From positions 3,038,001-3,102,000 of the forward strand of contig NZ_CP011132.1 in NCBI RefSeq assembly GCF_000981805.1: a stretch of 64,000 nt of DNA, in the 5' to 3' direction. The stretch is from Citrobacter amalonaticus Y19. GTDB taxonomy: Bacteria; Pseudomonadota; Gammaproteobacteria; Enterobacterales; Enterobacteriaceae. How positions within the stretch are numbered: position 1 is the first letter of the stretch; each line of letters starts with the position of its first letter. Shown in pieces: positions 35,218 through 49,232 of this stretch. A model generated the notes under the pieces. It did no database searches. It saw nothing but the letters and a program-made list of their open reading frames with translations, and had not been told where the DNA came from. The position numbers were made by a program, and so were the translations under genes.

Positions 35218-36255
35218 TCAGGCTTTGTTCTGACGCCACCATTCGGCAAGCAGCACACCGGTTGCCACCGAGACGTTCAGGCTTTCAACGTGACCCGTGC
35301 CATCGATTTTCACGCACAGATCGCTGACATCGCGCGCCGCATCCGGCAAACCGTCAATTTCCTGACCTAACACCAGCACCATTTTCTCTGGCAGTTCGGT
35401 TTTAAACAGCGGCTTACCGTGTTCGCTGGAGGTTGTCACCACGGTGTAGCCCGCCTGACGGAAATCATCCAGCACATCAACGATGCTGTCGCCGGTAATC
35501 GGCTGAACGTGTTCGGCACCGCCTTCCGCAGTGCGGATCGCCGCACCGGACTCCAGCAGCGCCGCGTCCTGCACCACCACGCCTTTCACACCGAAGTGCG
35601 CGCAGCTACGCATCATGCCGCCGAGATTGTGCGGGTTAGAAACATCTTCCAGCGCTAACACGCAGTCCTGCGCGCCCGCCTGGCTCACCCACTGTTTCAC
35701 CGTGGTGCCGTTACGTTTCTTAATCAGGAAGCAGACACCGCCGTGATGCTCCGTACCTGAGGCTTTCGCCAGTTCCGCTTCATCAACCACATGGTACGCT
35801 TTGCGGTTTGCCGCCATCCAGCGTAATGCTTCTTTGAAACGTGGCGTGACGCTCTGAATGAACCAGGCGCGGACAATCGCTTCCGGGCGGCTCAGGAACA
35901 GGGCCTGACAAGCATTTTCACCGTAAACGCGGGTTTCTTCCGCACGCTGACGACGTAAGACTTCAGGATCGATAAAGCTTTTACCGCTGATACCACCGTG
36001 ATCGGCTTTTTCAGGCGCTTCATCACCCGGCGCGCGGGATACGGTCCGCCACGGTGAGTCTTCACGCTTGCGATCGCGGTTCTGAGGGGTTCTTTCATCG
36101 CGGGCGGGGCGACGGCCACCGTCAGCACGAGATTTTCCTGGACGCCCGCCACCTTTCCCGGTACGCGGGTTTTGGGTACGTTTATCAGAATCATCATCAC
36201 TGCGGACATACATCACTTTGACCTTGCCGCTTTTGTTTTTCAATTCATCGTTCAT
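35218..36255 (-). CDS. yfiF: SpoU/TrmH-family RNA methyltransferase-like protein YfiF
   Basis: 345 aa. Residues 1-95 are Arg/Lys/Asp-rich and probably disordered. A substrate-binding region follows, then a SPOUT methyltransferase domain with NPHNLGGMMRSCAHFG (motif 1) and LGQEIDGLPD and ESLNVSVATGVLL (knot). Target RNA is not established. Start at 36255 (MNDELKNKSGK) fits homology. Confidence 0.94.
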   Translation of the reverse strand: MNDELKNKSGKVKVMYVRSDDDSDKRTQNPRTGKGGGRPGKSRADGGRRPARDERTPQNRDRKREDSPWRTVSRAPGDEAPEKADHGGISGKSFIDPEVLRRQRAEETRVYGENACQALFLSRPEAIVRAWFIQSVTPRFKEALRWMAANRKAYHVVDEAELAKASGTEHHGGVCFLIKKRNGTTVKQWVSQAGAQDCVLALEDVSNPHNLGGMMRSCAHFGVKGVVVQDAALLESGAAIRTAEGGAEHVQPITGDSIVDVLDDFRQAGYTVVTTSSEHGKPLFKTELPEKMVLVLGQEIDGLPDAARDVSDLCVKIDGTGHVESLNVSVATGVLLAEWWRQNKA

Positions 36256-36462
36256 GCTTTTCTCCACCAGCGCTGCGCGAAGCGCGCAGATTACCCGATG
36301 TGCACCAGGTTAGCCATTATTTCATTTAAAAGCTTATGACTATTGTACTCATTGAATAAAACAGATTGTCGTTTAAAACAGTCTCATCGATAATATGTAA
36401 CATATTAGAAACATATCGGCGTCTCTGCCGTTCAATACCCCCGACGCATCCAGAGGTTAGTT

Positions 36463-36882
36463 ATGAATACCGTTTGTACCAGCTGCCAGGCCATCAACCG
36501 CATTCCCGACGATCGGGTTGAGGATGCGGCAAAATGCGGACGCTGTGGTCACGACCTGTTTGACGGGGAGGTGATCAATGCGACCGGTGAAACACTGGAT
36601 AAACTGCTCAAAGACGATCTGCCCGTGGTGATCGACTTCTGGGCACCGTGGTGCGGCCCGTGCCGTAACTTCGCGCCCATCTTTGAAGATGTCGCCGAAG
36701 AACGCAGCGGCAAAGTTCGCTTCGTGAAGGTTAACACGGAAGCGGAGCGTGAGCTCAGCGCGCGCTTTGGTATCCGCAGTATTCCTACCATTATGATCTT
36801 CAAAAAGGGTCAGGTTGTCGACATGCTGAACGGCGCGGTTCCCAAAGCGCCATTTGACAGCTGGCTGAACGAATCGCTGTAA
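36463..36882 (+). CDS. trxC: Thioredoxin 2
   Basis: 139 aa. N-terminal zinc knuckle with Cys5, Cys8, Cys25 and Cys28, then a thioredoxin fold with active site WCGPC at 63-67 and cis-Pro in RSIPTI. Oxidative-stress thioredoxin, OxyR-induced in E. coli; I cannot place an OxyR site in the 207-bp upstream spacer with confidence. Confidence 0.98.
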   Translation: MNTVCTSCQAINRIPDDRVEDAAKCGRCGHDLFDGEVINATGETLDKLLKDDLPVVIDFWAPWCGPCRNFAPIFEDVAEERSGKVRFVKVNTEAERELSARFGIRSIPTIMIFKKGQVVDMLNGAVPKAPFDSWLNESL

Positions 36883-36950
36883 ACTCTACGGGGCGCATCT
36901 TGTGCCCCGTTTTCACCTCTGCGACAATAGCGTTTTTCAACGCATTCTCT

Positions 36951-37649
36951 ATGACTGAAAACGCTGTTCTCAAGCTTCGCGCTGAACGTCTGGCGCGCGC
37001 CACTCGCCCTTTTCTCGCCCGGGGTAATCGCATTCGCCGCTGCCAGCGCTGTCTGCTACCGTTGAAACTTTGCCTGTGTGCGACGCTGTCGCCCTCTCGG
37101 GCTGTAAGCCGTTTTTGTCTGGTGATGTTTGACACGGAACCGATGAAACCGAGCAACACCGGACGTCTGATCGCCGATATCTTACCGGACACCGCCGCGT
37201 TTCAGTGGTCACGAACAGAACCGCCGCAGGCCCTGCTGGATCTGGTGAAAAACCCGGATTATCAACCGATCGTCGTGTTCCCTGCATCCTATGCCGGAGC
37301 CGAACGTGAGGTGATTTTAACCCCACCGACGGGTAAGCCTCCGCTGTTCATAATGCTCGACGGCACCTGGCCGGAAGCGCGAAAAATGTTCCGCAAAAGC
37401 CCGTATCTCGACTCTCTACCCGTGATCTCGGTGGATCTGTCGCGTCTGTCGGCCTACCACCTGCGCGAAGTCCATGCCGAAGGGCAATATTGCACGGCCG
37501 AAGTCGCTATTGCGCTGCTGGATCTGGCTGGGGATACCGAGGCGGCAAGCAGCCTCGGCGAACACTTTACCCGCTTTAAAACGCGCTATCTCGCAGGAAA
37601 AACCCAACATCAGGGAAGCATCACAGCAGAATCAGCAGAAAGCGTTTAA
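36951..37649 (+). CDS. tapT: tRNA-uridine 47 aminocarboxypropyltransferase
   Basis: 232 aa, DTW-domain enzyme (E. coli YfiP). Makes acp3U47 in tRNA using SAM. Cys motif RCQRCLLPLKLCLC near the N-terminus, and DGTWPEARK with the DxTW signature. Start at 36951 (MTENAVLKLRAER) follows homology. patZ starts 36 bp later, so cotranscription is likely. Confidence 0.95.
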   Translation: MTENAVLKLRAERLARATRPFLARGNRIRRCQRCLLPLKLCLCATLSPSRAVSRFCLVMFDTEPMKPSNTGRLIADILPDTAAFQWSRTEPPQALLDLVKNPDYQPIVVFPASYAGAEREVILTPPTGKPPLFIMLDGTWPEARKMFRKSPYLDSLPVISVDLSRLSAYHLREVHAEGQYCTAEVAIALLDLAGDTEAASSLGEHFTRFKTRYLAGKTQHQGSITAESAESV

Positions 37650-37684
37650 AATCATTCGGTCACTTCTGTGTAAGGGAAACCGGT

Positions 37685-40345
37685 ATGAGTCAGCGAGGAC
37701 TGGAAGCGCTTCTGCGACCAAAATCGATTGCGGTGATCGGAGCATCGATGAAGCCCAATCGGGCAGGATATCTGATGATGCGCAACCTGCTGGCGGGAGG
37801 ATTTAACGGTCCCGTTTTGCCGGTAACACCCGCCTGGAAAGCCGTTCTGGGCGTCCTGGCCTGGCCCGATGTCGCCAGCCTGCCCTTCACCCCAGACCTC
37901 GCGGTGTTGTGCACCAATGCCAGCCGCAATCTGGCCTTACTGGAAGCCCTGGGCGAAAAAGGCTGTAAAACCTGCATTATTCTCTCGGCTCCCGCCGCGC
38001 AACATGCAGAACTGTTGGCCTGTGCGCAACGCTACAACATGCGCCTGCTTGGCCCTAACAGTCTTGGCCTGCTGGCGCCCTGGCAGGGGCTGAATGCCAG
38101 CTTCTCGCCGGTGCCGATTAAACGCGGCAAGCTGGCGTTTATTTCTCAGTCCGCCGCGGTCTCCAATACCATTCTCGACTGGGCGCAGCAGCGGGAAATG
38201 GGGTTCTCCTACTTTATTGCGCTCGGTGACAGCCTGGATATTGATGTCGATGAGTTGCTGGATTATCTGGCGCGTGACAGCAAAACCAGCGCCATTCTGC
38301 TTTATCTCGAACATCTCAGTGATGCCCGGCACTTTGTTTCCGCCGCCCGTAGCGCCGCGCGCAATAAGCCAATTCTGGTCATTAAGAGTGGTCGCAGCCC
38401 GGCGGCACAGCGGTTGTTGCATACCAGCGCCGGAATGGATCCCGCCTGGGATGCCGCCATCCAGCGCGCCGGTTTGCTGCGTGTGAACGATACTCACGAG
38501 CTCTTTTCTGCAGTGGAAACACTCAGCCACATGCGCCCTCTGCGCGGCGACAGACTGATGATCATCAGTAACGGTGCCGCGCCTGCCGCGCTGGCGCTTG
38601 ATCAGCTCTGGTCACGCAACGGCAAGCTGGCCATGTTGAGTGAAGAGACCAGCCAGAAGCTGCGCGATGCTCTGCCTGTCCATGTCGAGATCGCCAACCC
38701 GCTAGATCTGCGCGACGATGCCAGCATTGAGCATTACACCCGAACGCTGGATATTCTGCTCGCCAGTCAGGACTTTGACGCGCTGATGGTGATTCATTCC
38801 CCCAGCGCCGCCGCCCCCGCCACCGAGTGTGCTCAGACGCTGATTGAATCCGTTAAGCATCATCCACGCGGCAAATTTGTCTCGCTGTTGACCAACTGGT
38901 GTGGGGAGTTTTCTTCCCAGGAAGCCCGCAGACTGTTCAGTGAAGCCGGACTCCCTACCTATCGCACCCCGGAAGGGACGATCACCGCGTTTATGCATAT
39001 GGTCGAGTACCGGCGAAACCAGAAACAACTGCGTGAAACACCGGCGCTGCCCAGCAATCTGACCTCCAACACGGCCCAGGCCCATGATCTGCTTCAGCAG
39101 GCGATTGCTGAAGGCGCGACCTCGCTTGATACCCACGAGGTTCAGCCGATCCTGCAAGCTTATGGCTTGCATACGCTCCCGACCTGGATTGCCGGCGACA
39201 GCATCGAAGCTGTCCATATTGCGGAACAAATTGGCTATCCGGTCGCGCTGAAACTGCGCTCGCCTGACATTCCGCACAAATCTGAAGTTCAGGGCGTCAT
39301 GCTTTACCTGCGCACGGCAAATGAAGTACAGCAGGCAGCCAATGCCATTATTGATCGCGTGAAAATGGCCTGGCCTCAGGCGCGGATCCACGGTTTGCTG
39401 GTGCAAAGCATGGCGAACCGTGCGGGGGCGCAGGAACTGCGCGTGGTGGTTGAGCACGATCCGGTGTTTGGCCCTTTGATTATGCTGGGTGAAGGCGGCG
39501 TTGAGTGGCGCCCTGAAGAGCAGGCCGTGGTGGCATTACCGCCGCTGAACATGAACCTGGCGCGCTATTTAGTGATTCAGGCGATCAAGAATAAAAAGAT
39601 CCGCGGCCGCAGTGCGCTGCGCCCATTGGATGTTGCAGGGTTAAGCCAGTTGCTGGTTCAGGTCTCAAACCTGATTGTCGACTGTCCCGAGATCCAGCGT
39701 CTGGATATTCATCCGCTGCTGGCCTCCGCCGGTGAGTTCACCGCCCTGGATGTCACGCTGGATATCGCCCCATTCGAAGGCGATAACGAAAGCCGCCTTG
39801 CCGTGCGCCCCTACCCGCATCAACTGGAAGAGTGGGTAGAGATGAAAAATGGCGAGCAGTGTCTGTTCCGCCCTATCCTGCCAGAGGATGAACCCCAGCT
39901 TCAGCAGTTTATTTCCCAGGTCACCAAAGAAGATCTTTATTACCGTTATTTCAGCGAGATAAATGAATTTACTCATGAAGATTTAGCTAACATGACGCAG
40001 ATCGACTACGATCGGGAAATGGCGTTTGTCGCGGTGAGACGCGTAGAACGAACGGAAGAGATCCTTGGCGTGACCCGTGCGATCTCCGACCCGGATAATA
40101 TTGATGCAGAATTTGCGGTGCTGGTTCGCTCCGATCTCAAAGGGTTAGGATTGGGTCGTCGATTGCTGGAAAAATTGATTACCTATACACGAGATCACGG
40201 ACTGAGAAGACTGAATGGTATTACGATGCCAAATAATCGTGGCATGGTCGCGCTGGCGCGTAAGCTTGGTTTTAGCGTGGATATCCAGCTCGAAGAGGGA
40301 ATCGTCGGGCTGTCGCTGGATCTGGCTCCGCCCGAGGAATCGTGA
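37685..40345 (+). CDS. patZ: Protein lysine acetyltransferase PatZ/Pka
   Basis: 886 aa. Residues 1-~700 resemble NDP-forming acyl-CoA synthetase (CoA-binding domain RPKSIAVIGASMKPNRAG and ATP-grasp), with a C-terminal GNAT domain about 725-886 carrying RSDLKGLGLGRRLLEKLI. It acetylates and inactivates acetyl-CoA synthetase and other proteins. The synthetase part is thought regulatory. Confidence 0.97.
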   Translation: MSQRGLEALLRPKSIAVIGASMKPNRAGYLMMRNLLAGGFNGPVLPVTPAWKAVLGVLAWPDVASLPFTPDLAVLCTNASRNLALLEALGEKGCKTCIILSAPAAQHAELLACAQRYNMRLLGPNSLGLLAPWQGLNASFSPVPIKRGKLAFISQSAAVSNTILDWAQQREMGFSYFIALGDSLDIDVDELLDYLARDSKTSAILLYLEHLSDARHFVSAARSAARNKPILVIKSGRSPAAQRLLHTSAGMDPAWDAAIQRAGLLRVNDTHELFSAVETLSHMRPLRGDRLMIISNGAAPAALALDQLWSRNGKLAMLSEETSQKLRDALPVHVEIANPLDLRDDASIEHYTRTLDILLASQDFDALMVIHSPSAAAPATECAQTLIESVKHHPRGKFVSLLTNWCGEFSSQEARRLFSEAGLPTYRTPEGTITAFMHMVEYRRNQKQLRETPALPSNLTSNTAQAHDLLQQAIAEGATSLDTHEVQPILQAYGLHTLPTWIAGDSIEAVHIAEQIGYPVALKLRSPDIPHKSEVQGVMLYLRTANEVQQAANAIIDRVKMAWPQARIHGLLVQSMANRAGAQELRVVVEHDPVFGPLIMLGEGGVEWRPEEQAVVALPPLNMNLARYLVIQAIKNKKIRGRSALRPLDVAGLSQLLVQVSNLIVDCPEIQRLDIHPLLASAGEFTALDVTLDIAPFEGDNESRLAVRPYPHQLEEWVEMKNGEQCLFRPILPEDEPQLQQFISQVTKEDLYYRYFSEINEFTHEDLANMTQIDYDREMAFVAVRRVERTEEILGVTRAISDPDNIDAEFAVLVRSDLKGLGLGRRLLEKLITYTRDHGLRRLNGITMPNNRGMVALARKLGFSVDIQLEEGIVGLSLDLAPPEES

Positions 40346-40458
40346 GTAAGGTACTGGAAATGTTGACCACTTTGACGGGGACGGTGTTATCATTGCCCGC
40401 TTATGTCGTCTGCATAGCACAGAGGACCCTTCAATGAACAGAGAAGAAATGCACTGTG

Positions 40459-41814
40459 ATGTTGTCAAAATTTAAGCGTAATAAACATCAACAACACCTT
40501 GCCCAACTACCTAAGATTTCTCAATCAGTTGATGATGTCGATTTCTTTTATGCTCCCGCTAATTTCAGGGAGACACTGCTGGAAAAAATAGCCAGCGCGA
40601 AGCAGCGCATTTGCATTATTGCCCTGTATCTGGAACAGGATGACGGAGGCAAAGGCATTCTCAGCGCGCTATACGAGGCGAAACGGCAGCGTCCTGAGTT
40701 GGATGTTCGGGTACTCGTCGACTGGCATCGTGCGCAGCGTGGGCGTATTGGCGCAGCAGCATCCAATACCAATGCCGACTGGTATTGCCGGATGGCGCAT
40801 GAAAATCCGGGTGTCGATGTTCCGGTATATGGCGTGCCGATCAATACCCGTGAAGCGCTCGGCGTTCTGCACTTTAAAGGCTTTATCATCGATGATAGCG
40901 TCCTGTATAGCGGTGCAAGTCTGAACGATGTCTATCTGCATCAGCACGATAAATATCGCTATGACCGCTATCAGTTAATTCGTAACGCCCGAATGGCTGA
41001 CATCATGTTCGAATGGGTGACCCAGAACCTGATGAACGGTCGTGGCGTGAATCGTCTGGATAATACCCTGCGTCCGAAAAGCCCGGAGATTAAAAACGAC
41101 ATTCGTTTGTATCGCCAGGAGTTACGCGACGCCGCTTACCATTTCCAGGGCGATGCCGATAATGAACAACTGTCCGTGACGCCATTGGTCGGTCTGGGGA
41201 AATCCAGCCTGCTGAACAAAACCATTTTCCACCTTATGCCCTGTGCGGAGCATAAGCTCACGATTTGCACCCCCTATTTCAACCTGCCGGCAATTCTTGT
41301 CCGTAACATCATTCAACTGCTGCGGGAAGGAAAGAAGGTTGAGATCATTGTGGGTGATAAAACCGCCAACGACTTTTATATCCCGGAAAATGAGCCATTT
41401 AAGATAATCGGCGCACTGCCCTATCTCTATGAGATTAACCTGCGTCGTTTCCTGAGCCGTTTGCAATATTACGTGAATACCGATCAGTTGGTCGTTCGCC
41501 TGTGGAAAGACGACGACAATACCTACCATCTCAAAGGGATGTGGGTCGATGACAAGTGGATGCTGCTGACCGGGAACAACCTCAACCCGCGCGCCTGGCG
41601 TCTGGATCTGGAAAATGCGATCCTGATCCACGATCCTAAGCAAGAACTGGCTGCGCAGCGAGAGAAAGAGCTGGCGCTGATTCGTACGCATACCACCGTC
41701 GTTAAGCACTATCGTGACTTGCAGAGCATTGCCGATTACCCGGTAAAAGTTCGCAAACTGATCCGTCGATTGCGTCGTATTCGAATCGACAGGCTAATAA
41801 GCCGTATTCTGTAA
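40459..41814 (+). CDS. pssA: CDP-diacylglycerol-serine O-phosphatidyltransferase
   Basis: 451-aa phospholipase-D-family enzyme making phosphatidylserine, precursor of phosphatidylethanolamine. Two HxK motifs are visible: LHFKGFIIDD and YHLKGMWVDD. Peripheral membrane protein with a basic C-terminus (RKLIRRLRRIRIDRL). I use the ATG at 40459 rather than the GTG at 40456 because homology starts MLSKFKRN. Confidence 0.97.
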   Translation: MLSKFKRNKHQQHLAQLPKISQSVDDVDFFYAPANFRETLLEKIASAKQRICIIALYLEQDDGGKGILSALYEAKRQRPELDVRVLVDWHRAQRGRIGAAASNTNADWYCRMAHENPGVDVPVYGVPINTREALGVLHFKGFIIDDSVLYSGASLNDVYLHQHDKYRYDRYQLIRNARMADIMFEWVTQNLMNGRGVNRLDNTLRPKSPEIKNDIRLYRQELRDAAYHFQGDADNEQLSVTPLVGLGKSSLLNKTIFHLMPCAEHKLTICTPYFNLPAILVRNIIQLLREGKKVEIIVGDKTANDFYIPENEPFKIIGALPYLYEINLRRFLSRLQYYVNTDQLVVRLWKDDDNTYHLKGMWVDDKWMLLTGNNLNPRAWRLDLENAILIHDPKQELAAQREKELALIRTHTTVVKHYRDLQSIADYPVKVRKLIRRLRRIRIDRLISRIL

Positions 41815-41817
41815 GCG

Positions 41818-41843
41818 AAACCCCGTCCTGAACGGGGTTTTTT
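41818..41843 (+). terminator. pssA terminator
   Basis: AAACCCCGT cctg ACGGGGTTTTTT hairpin directly after pssA. Confidence 0.93.
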
Positions 41844-41858
41844 CTATAGGAGCCACGG

Positions 41859-42182
41859 GTGCGCGTTATTTTTATTCTTAGTACCTTTATTCTGTCAGGC
41901 TGTAGCCATATGGCGCAGGACAGCTGGAGTGGGCAGGACAAAGCGCAGCACTTTATTGCTTCCGCGATGCTCTCAGCCGCAGGCAATGAGTTCGCTCAGC
42001 ATCAGGGGATGAACCGCGATCGCAGCGCGATGGTGGGTTTGATGTTCTCGGTAAGTCTGGGAGCGTCAAAAGAGCTTTGGGATAGCCGCCCTGCAGGGAG
42101 CGGCTGGAGCTGGAAAGACTTTGCCTGGGATGTTGCTGGCGCAACGACCGGCTATACCCTCTGGCAAATGGCACATCACTAA
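41859..42182 (+). CDS. yfiM: YfiM lipoprotein (DUF2279)
   Basis: 107 aa, GTG start at 41859 after AGGAGCCACGG. Lipobox FILSGC with Cys15. The body has DKAQHFIASAMLSAAG and ASKELWDSR, the DUF2279 family pattern; function unknown. Its stop overlaps kgtP by 4 bp, convergent. Confidence 0.93.
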   Translation: MRVIFILSTFILSGCSHMAQDSWSGQDKAQHFIASAMLSAAGNEFAQHQGMNRDRSAMVGLMFSVSLGASKELWDSRPAGSGWSWKDFAWDVAGATTGYTLWQMAHH

Positions 42183-43477
42183 AGACGCAGGCCTTTCCCT
42201 TTGCGATGCAATGTCAGCGAGACCAGAAATGCCACGATCGACATAACGGTGACATACCAGAAGAACGACGTCTCCATGCCGACAGATTTCAGCGACAACG
42301 CCACGTACTCCGCAGAACCGCCAAACAACGCATTCGCCACGGCATAAGAAAGCCCTACCCCCAGTGCGCGAACCTGCGCCGGGAACATTTCTGCTTTCAA
42401 AATACCGCTAATCGACGTGTAGAAGCTGACGATCAGCAGCGCACACATCACCAGACCAAATGCCGCATACGGTGAAGTCACATTCTGAAGCGCGGTCAAA
42501 ATAGGCACAGTAAACAGGGTTGCCAGTGCACCGAAGCACAGCATAGAGGTACGTCGGCCAATTTTATCTGACAGCGCGCCAAACAACGGTTGCACAAGCA
42601 TATAAACAAATAGCGCCGCCGTCATAATACCGCTTGCCACATTGGCATGCATACCCGCGGTGTTCACCAGATACTTTTGCATATATGTGGTGAAGGTATA
42701 GAAACATAGCGATCCTGCCGCAGTGAAACCCAGCACCATGATGAAGGCTCTACGGTTACGCCATAGCCCTTTCAGCGATCCCGCCTCTTTCAGCGCACGC
42801 GTTTCCTGCTTTGACGTTTCATCCAGTTGACGACGTAACCAGAGCGCCACTACCGCCAGCACTGCGCCTAAAGCAAAAGGAATACGCCAGCCCCACTCTC
42901 TGAGTGCTGAATCCTCCATGGTCTGCTGTAAGACAACCACAACCAGCAGCGCCAACAACTGACCACCGATAAGCGTGACGTACTGGAAAGAGGCGTAGAA
43001 CCCCTTACGGCCTTCTACGGCAACTTCACTCATGTAGGTTGCGCTGGTGCCATACTCCCCGCCAACGGATAACCCCTGGAACAAGCGCGCCAGCAGTAAC
43101 AACGCCGGTGCCCAGGTTCCAATGGTTTCATAACCCGGTAGACAGGCGATCACCAGCGATCCCAAACACATCATGCACACGGACAACAGCATGGATTTCT
43201 TACGGCCATGTTTATCGGCGATGCGACCGAATAGCCAGCCGCCAATAGGACGCATTAAGAACCCCGCCGCAAAAACACCTGCGGTTTGTAGTAACTGCGT
43301 TGTCGTGTTTCCGGAAGGAAAGAAGATGTGGGCAAAATAGAGCGAGCAGAACGAGTAGACATAGAAATCAAACCATTCGACCAGATTCCCCGAGGACGCG
43401 CCTACAATTGCCCATATGCGACGACGGGTGTCACTGTCTGTCAGTGACCCGTTCGCAGTTACACTGCTTTCAGTCAT
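42179..43477 (-). CDS. kgtP: Alpha-ketoglutarate permease
   Basis: 432-aa MFS proton symporter with about 12 membrane segments. The GRIADKHGRKK and LSDKIGRRTS loops are the duplicated MFS signatures. Imports 2-oxoglutarate. Start at 43477 (MTESSVTANGSLTDSDTRRR) agrees with homology; the longer frame to 43534 is not used. Confidence 0.96.
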   Translation of the reverse strand: MTESSVTANGSLTDSDTRRRIWAIVGASSGNLVEWFDFYVYSFCSLYFAHIFFPSGNTTTQLLQTAGVFAAGFLMRPIGGWLFGRIADKHGRKKSMLLSVCMMCLGSLVIACLPGYETIGTWAPALLLLARLFQGLSVGGEYGTSATYMSEVAVEGRKGFYASFQYVTLIGGQLLALLVVVVLQQTMEDSALREWGWRIPFALGAVLAVVALWLRRQLDETSKQETRALKEAGSLKGLWRNRRAFIMVLGFTAAGSLCFYTFTTYMQKYLVNTAGMHANVASGIMTAALFVYMLVQPLFGALSDKIGRRTSMLCFGALATLFTVPILTALQNVTSPYAAFGLVMCALLIVSFYTSISGILKAEMFPAQVRALGVGLSYAVANALFGGSAEYVALSLKSVGMETSFFWYVTVMSIVAFLVSLTLHRKGKGLRL

Positions 43478-43670
43478 TAGAATGGTACTCCTGCCAAAGA
43501 TCCGATTGTGCTTTTCGGTTGTGTTTGCTGTCATTTTTAGTAAATGAAATGTTATATAATTGTTATGATTTATTATGAGACAGGGATCACGGTTTTAATT
43601 AGCAGGGAAAGAATTTAGGAGTAAGCGCAGAGGACTTGAGAGAATTAGATGTGGACTGGTAAGGATTCAT

Positions 43671-43703
43671 GTAGGCCGGATAAGGCGACGCCGCCATCCG
43701 GCA
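43671..43703. repeat. REP element between rrf and kgtP
   Basis: GTAGGCCGGATAAGGCGAC then GCCGCCATCCGGCA, a single REP palindrome beside the rRNA operon terminator. Confidence 0.9.
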
Positions 43704-43724
43704 TTTTCCGTGGTGCACAGACGC

Positions 43725-43750
43725 AAAAAAGCCCATCCGTCAGGATGGGC
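43725..43750 (-). terminator. rRNA operon terminator T1
   Basis: GCCCATCC gtca GGATGGGC stem, 8 bp. On the minus strand it is followed by six T residues, 15 bp past 5S. Confidence 0.95.
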
Positions 43751-43764
43751 TTCTTCACTGTTTG

Positions 43765-43884
43765 ATGCCTGGCAGTTCCCTACTCTCGCATGGGGAGACC
43801 CCACACTACCATCGGCGCTACGGCGTTTCACTTCTGAGTTCGGCATGGGGTCAGGTGGGACCACCGCGCTACAGCCGCCAGGCA
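43765..43884 (-). rRNA. rrf: 5S ribosomal RNA
   Basis: 120 nt beginning TGCCTGGCGGC and ending TGCCAGGCAT on the minus strand, with 5'/3' termini that pair. Last rRNA of the operon. Confidence 0.98.
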
Positions 43885-43980
43885 AATCTGTTTTATCACC
43901 CCGTTTCCACGTAGTGACATAATCTGTATCAAGCTGAACTGAATATTCTCTCAAATCCGCCAAAACAGCTTCGGCGTTGT

Positions 43981-46886
<2,906 letters not shown>

Positions 46887-47077
46887 TCACAACCCGAAGA
46901 TGTTTCGTAAAACACCGTCAGTGTTGCGAAAATTTGAGAGACTCGAACACACATTGACTGTGTGTCGTTTCAATTTTCAGCTTGATCCAGATTTTTAAAG
47001 AGCAAATATCTCAAACATGACTCACAAGTCAGTTTTGAGATACTGAGGCACGCGTCTTTCACTCACATACCAGCAAG

Positions 47078-47153
47078 TGGCGTCCCCTAGGGGATTCGAA
47101 CCCCTGTTACCGCCGTGAAAGGGCGGTGTCCTGGGCCTCTAGACGAAGGGGAC
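47078..47153 (-). tRNA. gltW: tRNA-Glu (TTC)
   Basis: 76 nt in the 16S-23S spacer, including encoded CCA. Acceptor GTCCCCT / AGGGGAC, anticodon loop CTTTCAC with anticodon TTC at 47119-47117, T-loop GTTCGAATC. Same tRNA as in E. coli rrnG. Confidence 0.98.
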
Positions 47154-47238
47154 ACAAAGTCTCAATCGCAAGACGCCTTGCTATTCACTTTTCATCAGAC
47201 AATCTGTGTGGACACTGCAAAGGAAAGGTTCTTTCAGG

Positions 47239-48780
<1,542 letters not shown>

Positions 48781-48960
48781 AAGTTTGATGCTCAAAGAAT
48801 TAAACTTCGTAATGAATTACGTGTTCACTCTTGAGACTTGGTATTCATTTATCGTCCGAAGACGTTAAGAATCCAGTCACTTTGAGTGCCCACACAGATT
48901 GTCTGATAAATTGTTAAAGAGCAGTGCCGCTTCGCTTTTTCTCAGCGGCGCGGGGTGTGC

Positions 48961-48988
48961 ATAATACGCTTTCCCGCTTCAGAGTCAA
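48961..48988 (-). promoter_or_regulatory. rrn P2 promoter
   Basis: Minus strand TTGACT (48988-48983), 16-bp spacer, TATTAT (48966-48961). Position and form match E. coli rrn P2. Confidence 0.88.
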
Positions 48989-49079
48989 GCGTTTATTTCG
49001 CTTTTCTCTGTCAGAATTTCCGGAGAAACCCTGCTGACCCGGCGGCTTGCATGCCGTTGTTCCGTGTCAGTGGAGGCGC

Positions 49080-49107
49080 ATTATAGGGAGTTATTTCGGG
49101 CTGACAA
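49080..49107 (-). promoter_or_regulatory. rrn P1 promoter
   Basis: Minus strand TTGTCA (49107-49102), 16-bp spacer, TATAAT (49085-49080), then the GC-rich GCGCCTCCACTG discriminator expected for ppGpp-sensitive rrn P1. Confidence 0.92.
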
Positions 49108-49189
49108 GTCAAAAATACAAAAAACTTATCAACCGCTCACTTTCCAGGCAAATCACCTTATCAACAATCATTTTAGCCTGGTTTTTAAA

Positions 49190-49218
49190 CAAAAACGGGC
49201 TCCGGAGAGCCCATTTTT
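49190..49218 (-). terminator. clpB terminator
   Basis: GGGCTC cgga GAGCCC stem at 49197-49212 with A/T tracts on both sides. It insulates clpB from the rrn promoters. Confidence 0.92.
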
Positions 49219-49232
49219 TATTTCATCAGGAA

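Larger units (their letters stand above)
48781..49232 (-). other. rRNA leader, promoters and clpB 3' flank
   Basis: No gene here. It contains the 16S leader with RNase III-type flanking sequence, P1 and P2, an A/T-rich stretch upstream of P1 fitting an UP element or Fis region, and the clpB terminator. Confidence 0.85.
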